Shown piece after piece: positions 49,300-61,204 of a DNA stretch of 64,000 bases. The stretch lies in assembly GCA_977006965.1 (NCBI GenBank), contig OZ345370.1, forward strand, positions 2,170,001 through 2,234,000, written 5' to 3'. Positions within the stretch are counted from its first letter, which is position 1. The number at the start of each line of letters is the position of its first letter. The translations under genes were made by a program, and so were the position numbers. The notes below the pieces were generated by a model. The model did not search any database and was not told the origin of the DNA. It worked only from the letters and a program-made list of their open reading frames with translations. The DNA comes from Phymatolithon calcareum. Taxonomy: Eukaryota > Rhodophyta > Florideophyceae > Hapalidiales.

Positions 49300-50946
49300 T
49301 CGATGCTAGATGCGCGGATGGTGATAAGTCCGGCAGTGTCCTCAACCAGCCAGTGTAACAAAGTAATTTTTTATTGCAATTTTTTAAAGCCCCGCAGTCA
49401 TACGAATATACGGGCAGGGCTTCCTCAGGTGCTGCCCTCGCTAGGGCGGCTCTACTCTGTACCAAAGTAATGTTCACTTGCTGCTCACTGTAGGTTCGCT
49501 TGCACTTCACTGTTAGTCATCACGTGAACCGATATTGAGAACGACGGACACTGGCCTAATTATTTCACCGACAGTGCACCACTACGGGCACACTCTCTCT
49601 AGTTAGACTGCTTAAGCAAGAGAGCTCTCTCCAGCAGAGGGAACAAAGCAACAAATTCAACGTGAACAGCCACAACTTCATCTGCTAAAGACAAAATCAT
49701 CGCTTTCCGCCAACTCTGATCACGACACCATCGTCGTAAGCAAGCGATGGTTACAGCCAGCCCTATTGTGCTCACTCGATTGGCAGGCAGCAATACGCGA
49801 GAATTCTCGACTTCCCACGTTCTATGGACATTAGATGTTGTGTCTGCGGATTCTTCTTGATGGGCTTCAACTCATTCTCAAGTTGGAGTCCCATCGAGAT
49901 GAATTTTTCTTTCTTTATTGAGGAAGATCACTCATACGCAAGGTGAGCGCCTAACGCTGTTCTGTACCAGCTTCTCCTTGTTCAAAAATATGAGTATGGC
50001 TAGCGGTCTCTCATGGCATACCTCTTCTATAGTTTTTGCACTCACTCTGCCCATAAACATACGTCTGGAGACGGAACGTCCACCGCACCTTAAAAATCAG
50101 GTGATCGACAGTTTCTCTGTAACCAGAATAACAAGCTTTGCACTAAGTCGTTTGCAGGCATAAACAAAACCTCATTGGATAGAACATATTGCAAGCGAGC
50201 GTGACGAACAGTGAGCGTTCTATACTGTCAATGATACAGTATTCGCTATCAAGAGCATTCTAGATATGAATGCTCTTGAGAGCAAGTATTTTTGCCAGTA
50301 CTGGTCCCTTGTTTAGCATTTCCAAACAATTCAAAGGATGGCTTAGCAATGAAACTTGTTTCGGTCTTCGACGCTGACAGTGAAAGGAGCAGCGAGACGG
50401 TCCGTAAATGAATTAATGCACATTGCCTGTAGTTTTCGCGGTACTTCTGGTAACTCGTCCAGGCTGGGGGAAGAGCGACTGCCACGCTCAACCTCTCTCA
50501 CATTGCTTCCACCGGATGGTGAGACGATTCCTTCTCTTGGGACTGACTCCAACCCATGGAATCTAATGTTATTGAATGGAATACACTATGGACGAGGTGT
50601 GACGAATAACAAGGAACCAGTACTGGCAATGATATTCGCTATCAAGAGCAATATAAATTAGAAAGCACATTATGGTGAGTATTATTGGCGCTATTGGTCC
50701 GTTATTTACAATTTTCCAAACAACTTCAAGGGATGGCTCGAAAACATATATTGTGTTGATCCTCGAAAATGGAGGTGAGATCTATGACTGTCTTCGTGCC
50801 CATCGTCAGTAGTTGTACGGTACCTCTCTTAACCTTATACCAAATTCGTCCTCGATCATGGAAGAGAGACTGTCGGACCCACCTCTCCGGCGTTGCTCCC
50901 GCCGGATAGTGGGACGTTTCCTTTCTTCCCGACTGACTTGTGGTCA
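49300..50946 (+). pseudogene. DUG fragments and intervening LINE end, right arm
   Basis: Mirror of 28,190-29,836. The DUG pieces read in plus orientation: about 49,300-49,350, 49,745-49,895 and 50,276-50,946, the last including DSNPWNLMLLNGIHYGRGVT. A LINE 3' end (minus) lies at about 49,896-50,175. Confidence 0.7.
49369..49456 (-). mobile_element. Short retroposon, right-arm copy
   Basis: Mirror of 29,680-29,767 with the same flanking 14-bp duplication. Confidence 0.75.
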
Positions 50947-50965
50947 TGAGTCACGCCCCATTTGC

Positions 50966-53160
50966 CTCGCTCTCATGAGAGAAAACTCCTGAAATTGGAT
51001 ATGAGTGCGACTGACATGAGCGCTAGTTCGTGGAGAAATAAGAACCAAGAAGGTTGCAATTACCAAAGAACACCAGCTTCGGGATTAAAGAACTGCAAAG
51101 ACTCAAGAGGACTAAACAAGATATAGAACGAGATCGTCGATATATGGACCGAAACGTGGAGAGTTGATTACAAAAGGCTTCCCAGATTCAAGTCCTTTTG
51201 GAACTCAAACTTGGATCACTTAACAACGAAGAGGAAAAAGTTGTACAAGAAAGCCCTAAGGACACAAGAGCCCGAGAGGTGGGAAAATATAAGAAATGCA
51301 AGAGACGAATTAGAAGGCTTGTGAATAAGAGGAAACGGTCGTTATATCAAGAGTTCATCTCCGAACTTGAACAAGAAGATACGGCAACCGCAATCTCACA
51401 ATTGTCTAAAATGAAACGAATGAGGTCGCGGAGGACAGCGCGTAACAAGGCGTCCGGGAAACTACTGGACCACATGCTCTTCACTGTTCACGTCTCCACG
51501 ACTTGCTCTGACAAGGACAATTGGAGGCAAGAAATATCATTTTTCGCCTGCCCGCGGAAGATGAAGGAAAAGATCAGGGAAGACCTAGCAAACGCACCTG
51601 TCAAGAAACGGCCGGTCTCGATGAGGTGAAAGCAGAGATGCTCAAGACTAACGTGGACCTAACTCGGAGATCATATTAGAATTGTGGTCAGCTTGTGGCA
51701 GAGTCGGCGACATCCCATTGTTGTGGCGAAGGTCAGTGCTCGTAGCAATCCATAAGAAAGGGAATACGGAAGATCCCGGAAACTACAGACCAATATCTCT
51801 CTTGAGTCAGACAAGGAAAGTTGTAGAATCATCTCTCAATACCCTTCTTAGAAGAGACTACTCAAACCATGAGTATCAACTAGGATTCCAGAAAGGCAAG
51901 AGTACGGAAACAAGCATACTCCGAGCAACGGAGCTGCAGCGGAAAGGGCATAGGTGCATCGCAGTCCTCGACCTCAAAGCCGCATATGACACTGTACCTA
52001 GGAAACTACTCCAGGAACGGATGAGAATGGTCCTACCTAAGGCCATCAGAGACATGTGTGAGGCATTCTTATTACCCTCTTGGATCCTCACAAGAATTGG
52101 TGCATAGTTGACAGAGGCGTCCCCCAAGGGTCACCGCTCAACCCAAGTCTGCATAACATATTTATGGACGAATTCGCGGAGCGCATAAGCGCTGTTCCGA
52201 GCGAGGTAGCAGACGTGTCTGCAGTTCTATTTGCAGACGACGTGATCCTGTTGGCGAAAACCCCGCACGCGCTGCAGCACCTGCTCGATATATCAACGAA
52301 ATGCGCCGACGAGAGAGGAATGACGTGGAACACCAAAAAAGGTAAGAGCGAGGTGCTGGAGTCGACCGAGGCAAAGAACCACACATTCCGGCTAGCGCAC
52401 CAGACCCTTTCGCAGGTACCTGCAGTTTTATACCTCGGGATATCTCTAGGGTCAACCGGAATTACGGTCACAAGCACAATCAGGCGCATAAAAAACACCA
52501 AAGCAGCGGTACACCAACTGAAGCCACTTGGGGTATTCATTCGGGGGATAAACATCCTGAAAGCCATACGTATGTACAAGTCGTTGATCCAAACAAGGTG
52601 AGAATACGCTATCCATCTCGCACCGTGGACCTCAGCAGTACAAAAAGCTATCAAAGAAGTAGAACGATCCTTCTTCTAACAAGTATTCGGTGGTACGGCA
52701 AGTGAAAGGATCGAGAAGCTCTGACTTCTGTGCAGGATCCAACAGCCAGAACACAGGAGAGAAATATTAGCGCTGAGGATGCTGCGACGAGGAAAGGCAA
52801 GGAAGTCGGCTATCCTATCCAAGCCAGGGGAAGAGCGAAACTTCAAAGAACTACAGTGGGCAAGTCGCGCTGTTGCCGCGATGCTGCAACAAGAACAGCT
52901 CGCGGCCCCCTTCAAAACATGTGCAGGAAGGGAAATTTCCAGGCCAACTCCGACGAATACTGTTCGCAAAAGAAGGCACAAGGCTCGAAGCAAGAAAAAA
53001 GGGGAAAATACCGTACGACAAACCGGATGATATCCCGGCCATCCTCATGTTTGCCAAGGTGAGTCATTAACAGCTGGCCATAAAATACGCAAGCGGCAGG
53101 TTCATTCAAGTGAGCACGACGCTAATATCGAATAAATTCGGAACGGCAGCAGGGGGATAT
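50966..53160 (+). mobile_element. LINE C, right-arm copy
   Basis: Mirror of 25,976-28,170, with the same frameshifts and the same RT blocks (VLFADDVILLA at about 52,230). Not functional. Confidence 0.85.
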
Positions 53161-54293
53161 GTGTTGATTTATTTTAAAAGCTCACAGGGCCTCTCTTGAA
53201 GAGTAACAGGGCCGCTTTCGCACGATTTTCTAAGCTCACGCAGTTTGACTGTTCAGTATATCCTTGATTCGTATTTCTCTCCCAACAAGTGCTCCAGTGA
53301 GTCGCTTACATTCATATTCAATTTCAGGACCAATCTTGGATGAAGATAGAATGCGTTGGAGCGCGACCAGCTCAATCACGGCTGTGACACCAAAGTATGC
53401 ACCAAGTACTGATTTTCTCCAAAGAGGTTTTTTTTTATTGCAATTTTTTTAAAAGCCCCGCAGTCATACGAATATACGGGCAGGGCTTCCTCAGGTGCTG
53501 CCCTCGCTAGGGCGGCTCTACTCTTATGTCTGGCATTCTATCTGGGACCTTAGCATGTGTTCGGTTGTTATCTCCAAAGAGGTGCTCTATTGAATATCAG
53601 CCGTAGGCATCGCAACCGTGTAGACCTTTCTCTTGCGCGGAGAACCATCGGTAGATTGTTCGAATCAGTTGGTATCTCGAGCGATCTTCCCTCTTCTTCC
53701 TCTGCCCATAACTCAATTATTTCTTTTCGTCGCCCTTTCTTTGAGACTGAGCCCTCCTTGGCTTTGTCGAGAGCTTGCTGCAGATCTTCATATTTCTTGA
53801 GGCACTCTATGTCCTTGGTTGCCTCCTTAATGTCTTCATCTCTCCCAGAATACTCATCTGCTTCGTCGAGGCCCTTCTTCTGTCTCACTAGACTCGCAGA
53901 GAACCTTTCTGCTTGGTGTCTTCTCCTCATGGCAGGTGGTTCTAGTCGGCACAGAACTCGCATTCTTCCATGGCGGTGCTGGGCATATGTCCCAAAAACA
54001 TACTTGAAGAATAAACCTTCTGCAGATTCGATTGCTGATTGTAATCGCTTTGTCAGAGGCGTGATGTGGAGTGCATACTCCCACTTTGGCAAAATAAGCG
54101 ACTTGAAGATTCTAATGCATGTCACAGGCTGAAAGCCTCGAACATTGACTCCAATATCCCGCAGTTTGTGTATGCACCCCACTGCATTTCGTACTCTTGA
54201 TAACGCCATGTCGTCTGTTACGCCTTTGTGGTTCATACTTATACCGAGATACGAGAGCCTCCAAGCTTGATGAAGAACTCGACCCGCAATGTG
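53161..54293 (-). mobile_element. LINE B, right-arm copy, with nested short retroposon
   Basis: Mirror of 24,843-25,975. Two residue differences from the left copy are visible (DDM for DEM, KKG for KKR), so divergence begins near here. The nested retroposon is at 53,428-53,569. Confidence 0.8.
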
Positions 54294-54636
54294 GAAGGGG
54301 AACGGCAGCAGAGCGCCACCTGGAGACCATACGCATGAACCTAGCAAAGCATGAACTGGACTCCGGAGAAATGCTGAGAACGAAAAAGGCATTAGACTCC
54401 ATACTACTCTGCAACGCCACCATAATTGACAATGTGGAGAACGGCGAGTCCCTGTATTAGGGACCAGGCGATATACTAGAATGAACAAGTTACGAAAAGC
54501 TGCTCCCGTACAGGCTTAGGAGTGCTAATGAGGGCTTTCAAAAAAAGAACTAAACAGTTGCAAAAAAACCAGGTTCGGAAACTTGTGGAAAGCGGCCCTG
54601 TTACTCCAAGGGGAGGCTCTTATTTTTTATTTCTTA
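54294..54636 (+). mobile_element. LINE 3' end fragment, right-arm copy
   Basis: Mirror of 24,500-24,842 (AERHLETIRMNLAKHELDSG on the plus strand, then the GTTACTCCAAGGG motif and a T/A-rich palindromic tail). Confidence 0.6.
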
Positions 54637-55397
54637 CTTTTTTTTAAAAAAAGTAAGAAATAAAAAGTAAAAATTCAAATATGCCATTTGGCTTACAAGA
54701 ACACCGGATATTGCAGGGCGCAAGAGGCACACTCCGTGACCCAGACACGTGCGCTGTCATGAATCGACTGTTTGGTTTTTGCGCTCGCATTCTCCACTTG
54801 CTAGACCCGCTTGTCCCCGCCATGTCCATCCTCATTTACACTTAAGACAGAGGCGTATCCAGACGAAGTCTTGTGTGCGTGTCGCGCTTGCTACCCCATC
54901 CAAGGGTGGCGAGTTCGTCCCGAGGGCGGAAGGACTCGCGTTCTTTTCGTTTCAATTCCTTCCGCGATTCCCGCGACGCGCCTCTTTGTTCCGCTTTCGC
55001 TGGGAAGCCATCACTCATTCCACCTCCACGTTGACGATGCTGCATCGTCAACGTGGAGGTGGAATGAGTGATGCTATTCGATACGCCCTCGTGGTGACGA
55101 CGGCCACCATGTTGAGTCTTTTCCATTCTATTATAGTGTCACACAATGGTAGAGCAGAAAGGACTCAACATGGGTGGCCTGGAGATATGGTGACCACTGA
55201 AAGTCACACGCTTTCAAACGCTGGCACAGCTACGGGTGTTCGCCCTCTTTTTGGTCAAAATTCGACCTCATCTTCTCTGTGCGAGTTGAGTACGCCTTGT
55301 TCACTGCGCTATAGCGGCCATGAATCGTGAATCTACAAGTGTCGGTATTAGGATCATCTTGTGGTTACGAGATAGTTCTGATACCGACACGTGACGA
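54637..55397. other. Unassigned right-arm segment with palindromes
   Basis: Mirror of about 23,738-24,499. Here the arms differ by several single-base indels, which change the reading frames relative to the left copy. The 65-bp palindrome lies at about 55,008-55,073. Confidence 0.4.
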
Positions 55398-57195
55398 TTC
55401 ACGAGAATGAAGATTACGAGTCGTAAATTCCATTCTGGTGTAGACGGCGGTGCAGTGTTGGAGCGGGTGGTTGATTTGTTGGCGGTGGTGGGGACATTGG
55501 TGGACGCAAGCGGGACAACATTTGTGCCCGGTTTCTATGATGATGTACGACCACGCGCTGCAAGTGATAAGGACAGTCGAGCTGCTGTATGTCGCAATTT
55601 CGAAGTCAAGGAATCACACCCTCAAGAAGACAATAACAACGTACTTCAAGCGACTCCGTTTGGCGGACAGTCACGTGTTCTCATGACCGTTTGACGGAAT
55701 TAAGAGACAGTATGATTGCCTCTGAATGACCGACACTTCAATCTCCACTGCCGTCGACCAGATTCGGAATGGTACAAATATGACTGCGTTCGAACACCAC
55801 GTTGAGTCGGAAGGCAATCGGAAGAAGAATGAACAAGTTTTGGTCGGCTCAGTGCTCCTTCGGGAGCGCACGGAGAGAAGTGGTCGATGTAAGCATAGCG
55901 CCATGCCCCGTCCCCGTTTTCGGCAACCAGCGGTCATTGCGGATCATCACGACTAACTGGTGTGCGACGACATTCTTGAACGGCACGTGGACCTTCGTGA
56001 GGTTCTACAACGCTGAGCACGCGATAGGTAATAAACTCTTACTTTTCTGAATCGTTTATTGCTAGCAATAAACGATTCAGAACAAAATAAGAGTTTATGC
56101 TGTTTTCAACACTGTTGAGTTCGATTTGGAGCAGTACAGGGCGGGGACAGGGGTCCCGAGGTTTGTATCGAATGATCCATCAACACTTCTGGAGATGCCA
56201 TGGAGGCGTCCATCAATCTCAGTGACATCTCTGCAGGTGAGCAATACGACCGGTACGCACTTCGTTTTTCCGCGAGAAGCCATGGCTAAACTATCGATTC
56301 GGTACGTCCCTGACCAGAGCTCAGAGAAGATGGAAGAAGCGGTTCGGAAACATCTTGAATTTGAGTTGCGACGTCGGAAGTCGCCAAGCAAGATGAAGGA
56401 TATATGCGTGAACTCAGAAGACCCGTGACTTGGGACCCGTCTTGCGAACATTTTCAAATTGCGGCAAAAGCTGTGCGCGAAGTTTGGGGCGTCGGGCCAC
56501 AGTACGTATGCCAAGGCGGCACGATTCCGGTTTTTCTTTTCTGTCGAAGGAGCTGGATGCGCCAATTGGGCAAATACCGCTGGGACAGTCCTCAGATGGG
56601 GCGCATTTGCCAAATGAGCGCATCAGAATAATGAACTTGCAGAAGGGCAAGCAGGTTTGCAGAAGATTATGGAAGAGCTTTGCGAAAATGTGTCAGGATA
56701 TTTTTTTTGAGCGTTCGGTGCGCGGTGCAGTGCCGCTTAGGTCCCTGGCTTACTTGGAATTTTAGGAAACGCTGCAAGTAAAGGACTCCAACATGATTGC
56801 TGGAGGCTTGTTTGTTTTTTCATTCTTCGAACGCCGGAAAGAAACACCTTTCGAATTGCGTCATGTTGTACAGTATAGTATTTCATCCTCGCTGTGGTCA
56901 AGGCCGAAATCTCTGATAAAAGGATAGGCGTCGGCCGCGAGCAGTTCGAGTGTCACCGTCACACTTAGGAGAGTCTGGATGTTTACTGGTGTGTTTTTGA
57001 GGGATGGTTTAACAATGGATCAAAGTTTAATTTCTTTCACAGTTATCGAGATCGCTTATAGGACCTTGGATTCGAATACAAAACGCCCCGTTGTGTACAT
57101 TCATTGTTAGCGTCATTAAATGTCCGTGCCGATGCTGAATTCTAGTAAGGTGCACAGAGATGAAATTTGTACCTTCCATTAAATTTATATAGGGA
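55398..57195 (+). pseudogene. DUG fusion pseudogene C-terminal part and 3' flank, right arm
   Basis: Mirror of 21,940-23,735. 55,407-55,560 encodes KFHSGVDGGAVLERVVDLLA. After the 0.55-kb insertion, 56,113 onward encodes EQYRAGTGVPRFVSNDPS, and the M20 end follows with frameshifts, then the 3' flank to about 57,195. Orientation equals that of the intact DUG gene, consistent with this side being a direct duplicate. Confidence 0.85.
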
Positions 57196-57581
57196 AAATT
57201 CCAACTATGTGCACCTCGCTTGACATCAGCTCGCTCGGAGAAACCCTTAGCCAGACTAGCTTACCAGGCTGGCGTCAATGTCTAAGTCTCCCGCACGTCC
57301 TGGGAATTGAATCTAGCCGTGTTGCAGAACAACGACCTAATTTCACTTGTATAACTACTCTATTCAATTCTCTTCGTTTTCTCTAAACATTGCATATCTA
57401 AGAACTTCCTGTCCTGTAATGCATACATTTGCGCGCAGCACAAGATCCCCTCAGTTGCTGTGAGGAAAGCGTCCCGTGCGAAACGTCCAAGAGGCAAGTA
57501 AGGCGCTCGAGCGTTTGGCTTCTCTACTCCAAGCGCTGCTAACCTCACTGGGAGGAAATGCAGAATACAATACAATAATTA
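57196..57581. other. Spacer with the empty site of the Harbinger-like element
   Basis: Contains the single TTA (as TAA on the plus strand, about 57,499-57,501) where the left arm carries the 1.2-kb transposon. No gene seen. Confidence 0.6.
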
Positions 57582-59027
57582 TTACATATCTTCGCGCACG
57601 CCCAATACATCGAGCGGATCTTCATCGGTTCCAATAATGTGCTCAATCAACTTCTTGGTAGACTCAGACAGACTTCCGGTAGAATCTACCTCTTCCATCA
57701 CCTCTTCCACCACACCCTGTACGAATTCGAGCAAACAGCTTGCCAAAGGTTCGGACAAAAATGCATTCAGGGAGTCAACGTTTCCATTGACTGCCATCTT
57801 AAGTGCATTATTTGTCTTAGTCATTGTAGAGGAGGAAACCCAGTGGGTTGTTTCGCACTCTTGAAGCCTGGCAAGAGAAGCGGCGAGATTCGGCGCTTCA
57901 GGATTCGTCAACTTGATTTTGATTGCACGAAGAGAGCAGAGATTTTCAATAATGTCAGCCTTGAGAATCGCATCCTCCTTACGATCGGCCAGAGCAAGGG
58001 CGTCTACATAACAAGCTTCGGCCTGGTCGAAGTTCTTCAGAATCAACTCCCCTGTCCCAACTTCGTATAGCTTGCCGAGATTGAACAAACAATTTGCATT
58101 TCCCTTCTTAGCACCTGCCTGAAACATCCGGACGGCTTCGTCGATATCGATATTTTCCGGGAATTTACTGTCCATTCCTGTTTGCAGAATCCTTCCGAGA
58201 TTCGCATACGCCTCCCAACAACCCATCTGAATGGCATCCTTGTAGTACTCAGCGGCCTTGACGAAATCGCACGGTAGACCGCCATATTCCATCTCGTAAG
58301 ACACACCGATATCATTTAGAGCATCGCCGTGCCCAAGGTCAGCTGCACAGAGATATATGTCGAGTATGAACTTCTCCTTTGCGACACGACCGCTCGGCAA
58401 GTCGTCGATAAATATCTCCGGCGTGATTATAGGAGGGTATACGTAGCACGTTGCCAATAAATGCGCGGCCCCCGGTATGGGTGGAACCGCTTTGACTGCT
58501 TTCATGATGCATTGCTTTCCCAAAGCAAACTGGGGTCCGTTTCCGAAAATCGCTGGATTCAGGATGATAAGTCGGCCTTTCAAATAGGCGCCCTCCGCAG
58601 ACCCAAGGGTTGCTGCCTGCGAGAAAATGTTGAATGCGCTTGTCAAATCCTGCTGCGATGAATTCGAAGAGGCGGCAAGCAGATGTCGTCCTTGTGCACA
58701 TAAAGCCGGGGGGTAGTTGGAGTCGAGCTCAAGCGCCTTATTGATCAATCCCTTTGCAACCTGGAGAAGGTTGGCTCGGGATCGCAGATATCGAGTGGCA
58801 CGAGATCGGGAGGTGCAAACATTTGCAAATTCCGTGACACATTCAGGCCCAGAGCGTTCGGAGTAGTCGATGAGCACGCGACAGATCGTAGAGGGAACGG
58901 ACTCCGCCCGCGTTAAATATGTGTCGAGCAATTCGCAGTGAATAACCATGTGAGGGAGAAATGGCTCACCCGTGGGATGGATAAAGGTCTTCCACATTTT
59001 CCACGATTTTGAGTGGAAATCGATCAC
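57582..59027 (-). CDS. Sel1/TPR-like repeat protein, right-arm copy
   Basis: Intact 481-residue ORF, the mirror paralogue of 18,883-20,328. I count 12 substitutions and no indel; changes include A/P near residue 19, C/Y in the Sel1 region, G/W before the SSSTMTK segment, and several in the acidic C-terminus. Sel1 repeats (GDALNDIGVSYEMEYGGLPC, NANCLFNLGKLYEVGTGE) are intact. It is a predicted soluble scaffold protein with unknown partner. Its place between the DUG pseudogene and the complete membrane-protein gene suggests this is the original locus. Translation may start at the internal Met of MVIHCELL. Confidence 0.8.
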   Translation of the reverse strand: MIDFHSKSWKMWKTFIHPTGEPFLPHMVIHCELLDTYLTRAESVPSTICRVLIDYSERSGPECVTEFANVCTSRSRATRYLRSRANLLQVAKGLINKALELDSNYPPALCAQGRHLLAASSNSSQQDLTSAFNIFSQAATLGSAEGAYLKGRLIILNPAIFGNGPQFALGKQCIMKAVKAVPPIPGAAHLLATCYVYPPIITPEIFIDDLPSGRVAKEKFILDIYLCAADLGHGDALNDIGVSYEMEYGGLPCDFVKAAEYYKDAIQMGCWEAYANLGRILQTGMDSKFPENIDIDEAVRMFQAGAKKGNANCLFNLGKLYEVGTGELILKNFDQAEACYVDALALADRKEDAILKADIIENLCSLRAIKIKLTNPEAPNLAASLARLQECETTHWVSSSTMTKTNNALKMAVNGNVDSLNAFLSEPLASCLLEFVQGVVEEVMEEVDSTGSLSESTKKLIEHIIGTDEDPLDVLGVREDM

Positions 59028-60292
59028 GCGGTGGAGTGTCGCGTCCGGGAAGAGGCTTGCAGTGCATGCACTGCATCAGTAATGCGCTTTTCGACACTGG
59101 AGGATTGCGCTGGAATGCTGTCGGTCACCTTCTAGATATGAGAGGAACCAAATGTGCGCCGTGTGTTGATGGTGCTCCAGATCGGGCTCGGTGATGGTTA
59201 GTGCCGTTGATCCACCAACTCTGATTCGCTGTCACCAGGGGTAGTCGAGCAACATCCAGTTGCCGAATGAAATCTTCGATTGCAGGTTCCTGATTGGGAA
59301 TGGCGAGACTGGGATTGTCCGCAATCATGCTCACTTCGGACGAGTGCGGCACAGTGGTGCTCCATGATGGTCTCTATCATACTGGTGGACATACTGGTGT
59401 CGTTAATAATATGAACATAGCTGTTGAGCTATACAGCAGAGGGGTCCTGTGATGACACAAGTGAACCGCAGTTTTGGTTGCACAGAAGGCCTTCCGAGGA
59501 TTCCAGTTCCTGTTCTAACAAAAACAAAAACATGAACGGCGAAAACATTTGCTCTATTATGGTCATCATCCAATGGGAAGAAGTAATTCAAGGGATCAAA
59601 AACGGCAAACTCTCACGCGGAATAATATGAAAAATCGGGGATTAACTGGGCCAATGTTATGCTAAATGCAGTTCTCCCGATAAGTGGGCTGAAATCGGCG
59701 ATTTTTCGGACCCAGATTCCTGGTTTCAGAAAACAATATCTTTTTTCGATGTTGGGTGTAGAAAAAGATCACCGGCTTCTATAGTATTGTCGTGTTTTTC
59801 TGGATTAGTGTTCAAAGAAGGAAGAAATAGAAGTACCGGCACTGAAAAAAGGGGTTGGGAGATCGCGATCCTAGAGACTCATGATCGCGAAGCACATTCG
59901 GACAGCGAAATGTCCTGCACCGTTAGTGAGATGCCAGTAATTTATGTATCGACAATATGCATGTGTCTTTCCGAGAGGCCAGCACCGGTGCAGCAGCATT
60001 TGATCATGACAATCGAGTTAACTAATATCATAACGTATCGCATCTCATCTGTGTTGTCTATTGGAGAAGCAGTTCTGAAGACGATCACGGCCAGAACTAT
60101 CGTCCAATGAAATGATGTTTTTTTCATTCTCTTGCCCAATCATTCAGAAACGTATGTTGCCAATGATGTATCATACTCACATCGAGATCAATAATAATTA
60201 TTGATCTCGATTATTGATGTAAGAATTGTTATTGATCTCAAGCTCAATAGTCCTTAGATTCACCCTCAGCGAAAAAATCTGCAACCCCCATC
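59028..60292. other. Divergent intergenic region between Sel1 and the membrane-protein gene
   Basis: 1.27 kb with no convincing gene; both promoters should lie here. AT-rich hairpin sequence (ATCGAGATCAATAATAATTA and complement) is at about 60,182-60,218. Confidence 0.5.
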
Positions 60293-61081
60293 ATGGCCTT
60301 CGTCGTTGCGTCTGTCCGCGTGTCGCTATTCGACAGCGCGCTTCCTCGCGGATCTTTCTGTGCACGCTGTGTGCACCCGTCACCAGTTTGCACCCGCCGT
60401 GTGCGCATGTCCTCTCAAGAGAGCCAAGAGCCCGCGATTGTGGACCCTATGGCAGAGCGTGTACGCGACGAATTGGCCAACGACGGTGTGAATTTCGACG
60501 AGCTTCTCAACGCTGGTCGAGTGGTGAGTCTGACGCGAGAGCTTGACAAAGTGTCGCAAGAGCTGCTTTCCAAACGTCTGGATGCTGATGCGCGCGCAGC
60601 CCTGGAGGCACGGGAAAAGAAGTTGGAGAAGCAACTGGCAACGGAAAAGCGTTCGGTGATGGGTGTGTGGCTCAAACGTATATTTCTCGTACAAGCAGTT
60701 GTGTTTGCCGCTATCGGCGGCGTGCTTGCCAATCAGTGGGGACCTTGGGAGGTGCCGGTGGTGGGACAAGCGCTCGGGTTCTGGATGGTGTGGCTCTTTA
60801 CCATTCCTGCTCTGCGTGCGAGGAAGGGGATTCGCAAATTTGAGAAGAGTGCGCTGAATATCGCGTTTCTTGTTACTCCGTTCCTGAATGTTGGGCTTGC
60901 GGCTGTGACGAAGGAGTGCGGTCTTATATGGGCGTCTGATATTGCCGTGCTCGCGGGGCTCTATATTTATTACGGCGTACAGTCTGTGGCTAGCGTGGAT
61001 GGCATAGATGACGACAAGGAAACGGAGACGGCGAAGATTCGTGGGGTGTTGCGTTACCTTGACTGGGGGTCTTGGCGATAG
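60293..61081 (+). CDS. Four-helix membrane protein with possible plastid leader, unidentified
   Basis: 262 residues, intact. The first about 40 residues (MAFVVASVRVSLFDSALPRG, Ser/Arg/Cys-rich, few acids) look like a transit peptide; an alternative start is the Met of MSSQESQEP at residue 39. A helical charged segment (residues about 50-120) precedes four hydrophobic segments: FLVQAVVFAAIGGVL, GFWMVWLFTIPAL, ALNIAFLVTPFLNVGLAAV and DIAVLAGLYIYYGV. A short acidic region and GVLRYLDWGSWR end the protein. I do not recognise the family. The palindrome ends inside its codon 51, and a 5' fragment of it sits at 17,422-17,573. It converges with the BASS gene, 123 bases apart. Confidence 0.8.
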   Translation: MAFVVASVRVSLFDSALPRGSFCARCVHPSPVCTRRVRMSSQESQEPAIVDPMAERVRDELANDGVNFDELLNAGRVVSLTRELDKVSQELLSKRLDADARAALEAREKKLEKQLATEKRSVMGVWLKRIFLVQAVVFAAIGGVLANQWGPWEVPVVGQALGFWMVWLFTIPALRARKGIRKFEKSALNIAFLVTPFLNVGLAAVTKECGLIWASDIAVLAGLYIYYGVQSVASVDGIDDDKETETAKIRGVLRYLDWGSWR

Positions 61082-61204
61082 GGATGATAGAGTTGTTTAC
61101 ACTTGAACAAGCTATTATATTTTGTGGATTCAACCTAATTTGCGAGACGAAGAGGGAACTTGAGCGCTTCACGACCATCTACACATCATGCTATTTATCC
61201 TTCT

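Larger units (their letters stand above)
40747..60443 (-). repeat. Right arm of the 43-kb palindrome (19,697 bp)
   Basis: Mirror image of 17,422-38,389. It lacks the 1.2-kb DNA transposon found in the left arm and has an intact empty site there. At the inner end it continues past the symmetric point into more LINE sequence (40,191-40,746) that the left arm lacks. At the outer end it runs without a break into the complete membrane-protein gene, so this side looks like the ancestral chromosome order. Confidence 0.95.

Noticed and set aside
17422-60443. Palindrome as a simple assembly duplication
   Set aside because: The arms differ by many substitutions and small indels in the outer parts, one arm has a clean transposon insertion, and both edges join different single-copy sequence. 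A misjoin of two haplotypes at the spacer still cannot be fully excluded without long reads.
17422-60443. Giant virus, Polinton or Starship-like mobile unit with long terminal repeats
   Set aside because: No DNA polymerase B, integrase, capsid or tyrosine recombinase is present. The content is host genes and ordinary transposons, and the edges cut through a host gene.
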